Below, in pieces: positions 7,202 through 7,345 of a DNA stretch of 7,345 bases. How positions within the stretch are numbered: the first letter of the stretch is position 1; each line of letters opens with the position of its first letter. The notes under the pieces are model-generated. The model did no database searches. It worked only from the letters and a program-made list of their open reading frames with translations, and was not told where the DNA came from. Both the position numbers and the translations under genes were made by a program. Origin of the DNA: Actinomycetota bacterium (GTDB lineage: Bacteria; Actinomycetota; Actinomycetes; Nanopelagicales; Nanopelagicaceae); NCBI GenBank assembly GCA_009702205.1, contig WLIM01000054.1:1-7345 (forward strand), given 5' to 3'.

Positions 7202-7345
7202 ATGGTACGTGTCGGAATTAATGGTTTTGGACGAATTGGTCGTAACTTCTTTCGCGCAGCTCTGCAATCTGGTGCTGATATCGAAATCGTAGGTATTAAC
7301 GATCTAACTGATAATGCAACTCTTGCTCATCTCTTGAAGTATGAC
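7202..7345 (+). CDS. gap: Glyceraldehyde-3-phosphate dehydrogenase, type I, 3'-truncated by the window
   Basis: GAPDH converts glyceraldehyde-3-phosphate, NAD(P)+ and phosphate to 1,3-bisphosphoglycerate in glycolysis, and runs in reverse in gluconeogenesis. Only the first 48 residues are visible, of about 335 in the family. They contain the dinucleotide-binding Rossmann motif GINGFGRIGR (5-14), the second-strand INDL segment (32-35, with Asp34 at the position that usually contacts the adenosine ribose of NAD) and LAHLLKYD (41-48). The catalytic Cys region lies outside the window. The start ATG is preceded by a purine-rich RBS. Unlike the upstream genes it is separated by 140 bases and probably has its own promoter. 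In actinobacteria pgk and tpiA usually follow; that cannot be checked here. Confidence 0.96.
   Translation, partial: MVRVGINGFGRIGRNFFRAALQSGADIEIVGINDLTDNATLAHLLKYD

Overview
This is an ordinary, densely packed bacterial chromosome segment. All genes lie on the + strand: uvrA (5' end outside the window), uvrC, rapZ (yvcJ), yvcK, whiA, then a 140-base gap and the start of gap (glyceraldehyde-3-phosphate dehydrogenase, 3' end outside the window). The rapZ-yvcK-whiA trio followed by gap, with uvrC just upstream, is the gene order known from Actinobacteria. The WhiA protein is also very close to the Streptomyces/Mycobacterium form. Base composition is moderate to low: hand counts of 300-base blocks give roughly 41% GC in rapZ and 53% in whiA. 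Together with tiny intergenic gaps, this suggests a small-genome, low-GC actinobacterium, for example the freshwater acI/Nanopelagicales group. That lineage call is an inference.

Layout. Positions 2-2323 encode the C-terminal four-fifths of UvrA, and 2327-4237 encode a full UvrC. These two proteins act at the damage-recognition and incision steps of nucleotide excision repair. After 12 bases comes rapZ (4250-5125), an amino-sugar-related P-loop protein. Its stop codon overlaps the start of yvcK (5125-6075) by one base. Five bases later comes whiA (6081-7061), a regulator with a homing-endonuclease-like fold and a helix-turn-helix. The spacing from uvrA through whiA (3, 12, -1 and 5 bases) implies one transcription unit with translational coupling. 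The only real intergenic space, 7062-7201, probably carries the gap promoter and a small imperfect dyad. I see no convincing intrinsic terminator there.

Functionally the window joins DNA repair (UvrA, UvrC) to a conserved module for cell-envelope precursors, carbon flux and division (RapZ, YvcK, WhiA), and then to central glycolysis (GAPDH). I found no mobile element, CRISPR array, tRNA, rRNA or evident horizontally acquired gene, and no previously undescribed system. The points worth a second look are modest: leaderless-looking junctions without Shine-Dalgarno sequences, the conserved iron-sulfur-type cysteines in UvrC, RapZ without an obvious sRNA partner, whiA's higher GC, and the dyad at the gap promoter.
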